Shown here piece after piece: positions 61,449 to 64,000 of a stretch of DNA of 64,000 nucleotides (position 1 is the stretch's first letter; the number at the start of each line of letters is the position of its first letter). Source of the DNA: CBDDKZ01 sp965230415. GTDB lineage: Bacteria; Bacteroidota; Bacteroidia; Cytophagales; JAAEPT01. The translations under genes and the position numbers were made by a program. The stretch spans positions 186,001 through 250,000 of the forward strand of contig CBDDKZ010000003.1 in assembly GCA_965230415.1 (NCBI GenBank). Reading direction: 5' to 3'. A model generated the notes under the pieces. The model ran no database searches, was not told the origin of the DNA, and saw only the letters and a list, made by a program, of their open reading frames with translations.

Positions 61449-61823
61449 TTAATGAATGGCCATTTCAAATTGATCAAGTCTTTTAGATAATGAACTGGCA
61501 CCGTTGTCATGCCTTGTTTTCCAGAATACACGCTCAATTGCTTCTTTCGAAAGTTTTACTTTCAGAAGAAAAGGGATATTCTGAACCCTGTTCAATTTCC
61601 ATACACAGTTTTGTGTCATCTCTTCTAGATATGCATCATCAATTCTTTCATCTTCATTAGAGAACAGCAGACTCACATCTACCATATTTCTTTCATGGCA
61701 TTCTTTGTTCAAAAATTCACTTACTGCTTCAATCGCACTTAAATCAACCAGGTATTGCAGGTCTGAATTTCCGTAATTATGATTCTTAGGTAAATCAGTT
61801 GGGTACAGTGGTAAGGTTTTCAT
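61449..61823 (-). CDS. Small unknown protein, paralogue of 62099-62500
   Basis: The 124-residue soluble, acidic protein lacks a signal peptide or known motif. Its C-terminal 75 residues align with the protein encoded at 62099: VDVSLLFS with TKVSFLLS, PFLLKVKLSKEAIE with PILLKYKLSTLLAM, and SSLSKRLDQF with RSISQIIRRF. The pair therefore forms a small paralogous family, separated by 275 bp. Coding is supported by the shared pattern. I do not recognise the family; a regulatory or toxin-antitoxin role would be a guess. Confidence 0.6.
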   Translation of the reverse strand: MKTLPLYPTDLPKNHNYGNSDLQYLVDLSAIEAVSEFLNKECHERNMVDVSLLFSNEDERIDDAYLEEMTQNCVWKLNRVQNIPFLLKVKLSKEAIERVFWKTRHDNGASSLSKRLDQFEMAIH

Positions 61824-62098
61824 AATTAGTTATTTAAAGTACGTGAGCAATTATATAGGGGAGATGTTAAGCGAAGGTTAATTGTGGAAAAGTTTGGACG
61901 TTAGTTTTTGATTGTTAAAAATAGATGAATTCATCTTTAGCAACATTGGTTTGTATTAATCCTTATTGTAAACAATGTGTTAAGTGTGGATAACCTTAAA
62001 TAGTATCGCTCGTAACAAACGATCAAACATTGATTGATAAAGCTGCCTAAAACATTTTTTATGATAAAAGCTAAAAAAATATCAGAATTGAATGAATG

Positions 62099-62500
62099 TT
62101 AGCCTAATTGCCCCGTCAGTTGAGTCGAACTCAGCCTGAACCTTCTTATTATTTGAGAAATTGATCGAGTCTTATTTTTTTCCTGCATCTGATAAATACA
62201 TTCCATAGCCAATAACGTACTTAGTTTGTATTTTAAGAGAATTGGTAAATCCTTTTTTAAATGGAATTGGGGCATTGCGGTTTTGGTAATATCATCAAGA
62301 AACTGAGATGCAGAATCTATAAAACCGGGTGAAAGCAAAAAACTAACCTTGGTAGTTCTGCCAATTTGGCTTTCCTGTGTTACCATACCTTTTACCACCT
62401 CTTTTATACGAAATCGCATGGCAGCTATGGTCTCACGTGATATACGGTTGGAAGTCTGCAAACGAATTATTGATAAACGAATAGAGGTTTTAGATCGCAT
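62099..62500 (-). CDS. Small unknown basic protein, paralogue of 61449-61823
   Basis: The 133-residue, strongly basic protein lacks a signal peptide. The C-terminal half resembles its neighbour at 61449 (see that entry), whereas the N-terminal half (MRSKTSIRLSIIRLQTSNRI) is unrelated in sequence and Arg/Ile-rich. A later start at Met28 is possible. The opposite charges of the two paralogues (one acidic, one basic) might allow heterodimers, but this is speculation. No known family was recognised. Confidence 0.55.
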   Translation of the reverse strand: MRSKTSIRLSIIRLQTSNRISRETIAAMRFRIKEVVKGMVTQESQIGRTTKVSFLLSPGFIDSASQFLDDITKTAMPQFHLKKDLPILLKYKLSTLLAMECIYQMQEKNKTRSISQIIRRFRLSSTQLTGQLG

Positions 62501-63343
62501 AGCAGTAAACTTTTGTGTTGTATATATGTACGAAGAGCGCTAAAGATATGTGTCAATTTGTGGATAAGTTCCTTTGGTGTTTTTGTTCTGTTACCAGATG
62601 GATTTTGGTGGAAAATATATTTCGTCTTTCCATATACGCGTAACATTTTAGGGCATAAAAGGATGATTATAGGTAAATAGTTAACTTTACTTCAAATCTA
62701 TAAACCTAGTCCAGGTGCATATGAACTAATCTATGAGATAGATTATAGCCAAAAATATGAGGGTTAAAATGCCGTCCATATAATTATCGAGGTCCTTACT
62801 AGAGATAAATCTATTACTATTCTGTCGGACAATGCATTTAGGGAATCGTTAGAGTTTATCCGATTGTATAAATTAAGAACAAAGGAAATCACTGTAATTA
62901 TTGTGAAAAAAAATATAGATAGTTATAATGAAACGATTGCATTAGTACATTTAAAAGCGAAATGTATTTTAATTGAATAGACCACAATAATAATATGTTA
63001 TAGCGTTAATACCGGGTTAATTATCAATGTATGTAAAATGTTCAGGGACATTGGCTCCTTTTTTTTGAATTTTTTGGTATTTTATCAAATTTTGAAGTTT
63101 TTTTGCTCTAAATTCAATTTAGCTAACAATTATATAAGTACTCAACAATTTTTTTGCTACTCAATATTTTAAAACTAAATGCCTGCTGCACCCCATTAGT
63201 ACTTTCATGCTAATTTAATATTCTTTATATTAGTAGATTAAGAGCAAGGGGGTTCACCAAATAAAGCTTTTTCTTTAAAAGATATGTAATTCTGGGTTTC
63301 CTTTTTACTGGAAATAGTATAAAGATCTGTAAACATAGATATA
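62501..63343. other. Long intergenic region (843 bp)
   Basis: Apart from the possible decayed ORF at 62681-62980, this AT-rich stretch shows no RNA gene, terminator or recognisable promoter. The last ~350 bp (62990-63343) is the upstream region of the partial beta-helix gene and contains long A/T runs only. Confidence 0.5.
62681..62980 (+). pseudogene. Possible decayed ORF (two in-frame segments, no start codon)
   Basis: One reading frame reads through protein-like sequence: a first segment, YKPSPGAYELIYEIDYSQKY, ends in a TAA at 62765-62767. The same frame then continues with a second segment containing ITILSDNAFRESLEFIRLYK and ALVHLKAKCILIE to a TAG at 62978-62980. Neither segment has an ATG start, but composition and pattern look like a real protein. 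This could be a degraded gene interrupted by an in-frame stop. No homologue is recognised. Confidence 0.35.
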
Positions 63344-64000
63344 ATGAACGCGAATAAAATGATAGGTTACTTGAAATTGTGTAGGTTTGATTGCATGCGT
63401 ATTACAGTTAAAATTAGCTTCTTCATGGCTATTTTTCTATCAGTCTTCAAGAGTTTTGCCCAAAATAATTTAATACCACCATGTCCTGGTATGAATGAAA
63501 CTTTTATAGTTACTAACACAGATGATTATTACGGAGATCCAAATGCCAATCCGGTTAATGATCCACTTACTATTGAAGGGAGTTTCAGGTGGGCTATGAC
63601 TATGGCTAATCAATGTGACCCTGGTCCAGATTCACCTCACCAAATACATTTTAATATCCCTGGAAATGGTGTGCATACTATTCTTGCACAAAGAAACTTT
63701 CCAAAGTTAAGGTCTTCAGTAATAATTGATGGATTGACCCAACCAGGTGCTGAGCCATGTTCTCCTACTATAGAAATTGATGGTTCTCAAGCGATTATGG
63801 ATCCTGCTGACCCTGATAGGGGGAAATGTTTTGAGTTCAACTATGCAGGTGATGCTGGTGGTTCGGGAAGTGATATTGTCTTGTTGGGATTAATCATTAA
63901 TTATTTTCCGTCATATGAAGGACAACCCACAGCAGCGGTACATGTTAATTCTGGTAATGGACGTTTAACTGTAAAAAGTTGCTTTATAGGAACAGAGCCA
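63344..64000 (+). CDS. Partial parallel beta-helix surface protein (3' end outside window)
   Basis: The frame is open from the ATG at 63344 to the window edge (219 codons), so the gene continues beyond it. A signal peptide is visible; a start at Met18 (63395) gives the more conventional length (MRITVKISFFMAIFLSVFKS, ending SFAQ). The mature part has the hallmark of Bacteroidota pectate-lyase-fold surface proteins: FIVTNTDDYYGDP, GSFRWAMTMANQ, IHFNIPGNGVHTI, SVIIDGLTQPGAEP, TIEIDGSQ and a following VLLGLIINYF segment. These proteins usually end in a T9SS sorting domain, which is not visible here. Function is probably structural or adhesive. Confidence 0.75.
   Translation, partial: MNANKMIGYLKLCRFDCMRITVKISFFMAIFLSVFKSFAQNNLIPPCPGMNETFIVTNTDDYYGDPNANPVNDPLTIEGSFRWAMTMANQCDPGPDSPHQIHFNIPGNGVHTILAQRNFPKLRSSVIIDGLTQPGAEPCSPTIEIDGSQAIMDPADPDRGKCFEFNYAGDAGGSGSDIVLLGLIINYFPSYEGQPTAAVHVNSGNGRLTVKSCFIGTEP

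Noticed and set aside
1..64000. tRNA, rRNA, transposase, integrase or attachment sites
   Set aside because: None recognised on either strand by inspection; absence cannot be proven without a covariance-model search.

Overview
The window comes from a member of the Bacteroidota, probably an aerobic Cytophagales- or Saprospiria-like bacterium. Evidence: several very large secreted proteins end in type IX secretion (T9SS) sorting domains; one adhesin ends in the gliding-motility-associated C-terminal domain; there are two T9SS Plug-type proteins, a PUR-family (DUF3276) protein and a mitochondrial-type aconitase beside AcnB; and promoters fit the phylum-specific TTG/TAnnTTTG consensus. No rRNA, tRNA, insertion sequence, prophage or CRISPR array was seen. 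The sequence reads as core chromosome with accessory surface-protein genes at both ends.

Layout. 0-6.5 kb: a partial surface protein, a T9SS-secreted sulfatase followed by a small formylglycine-generating-enzyme-like lipoprotein, and an M15 peptidase. 6.5-9.5 kb: a regulatory block with an HTH/coiled-coil protein, a CarH/LitR-like MerR regulator with a B12-binding domain, an ECF sigma factor whose upstream region holds a regular array of TTGTTTAA motifs, and a SiaB-like GHKL protein. 9.7-14.4 kb: a tight four-gene operon (glutamine-synthetase-like ligase, iron alcohol dehydrogenase, PuuD-like hydrolase, aldehyde dehydrogenase) that looks like a gamma-glutamylated amino-alcohol degradation pathway. 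14.4-19 kb: a secreted unknown, pgk, and the divergent ferredoxin / acyl-CoA reductase pair. 19-28 kb: a 2905-residue repetitive adhesin with a small secreted partner.

28.5-40.5 kb: mostly housekeeping genes (acnB, acnA, an EI24 membrane protein, RlpA/SPOR, DUF58, PUR protein, ychF), followed by a stand-alone Cas6-like gene. 40.5-51 kb: two T9SS Plug paralogues, an ABC-F ATPase, a DUF4468 protein, a 2-oxoacid dehydrogenase E2, cinA, a GH15 glucosidase and a VOC protein. 51-61 kb: a fused trehalose-phosphate synthase/phosphatase and two large T9SS cargo proteins (a reprolysin-like metallopeptidase and a BNR/sortilin-like propeller protein). 61-64 kb: small unknown proteins, a possible decayed ORF, and the start of a parallel beta-helix surface protein that runs off the window.

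The most promising items are the predicted amino-alcohol operon, the CarH-like/ECF module with its operator array, the orphan Cas6-like protein lacking the usual histidine position, and the exported FGE-like lipoprotein paired with a T9SS sulfatase. All functions are inferred from the sequence alone.
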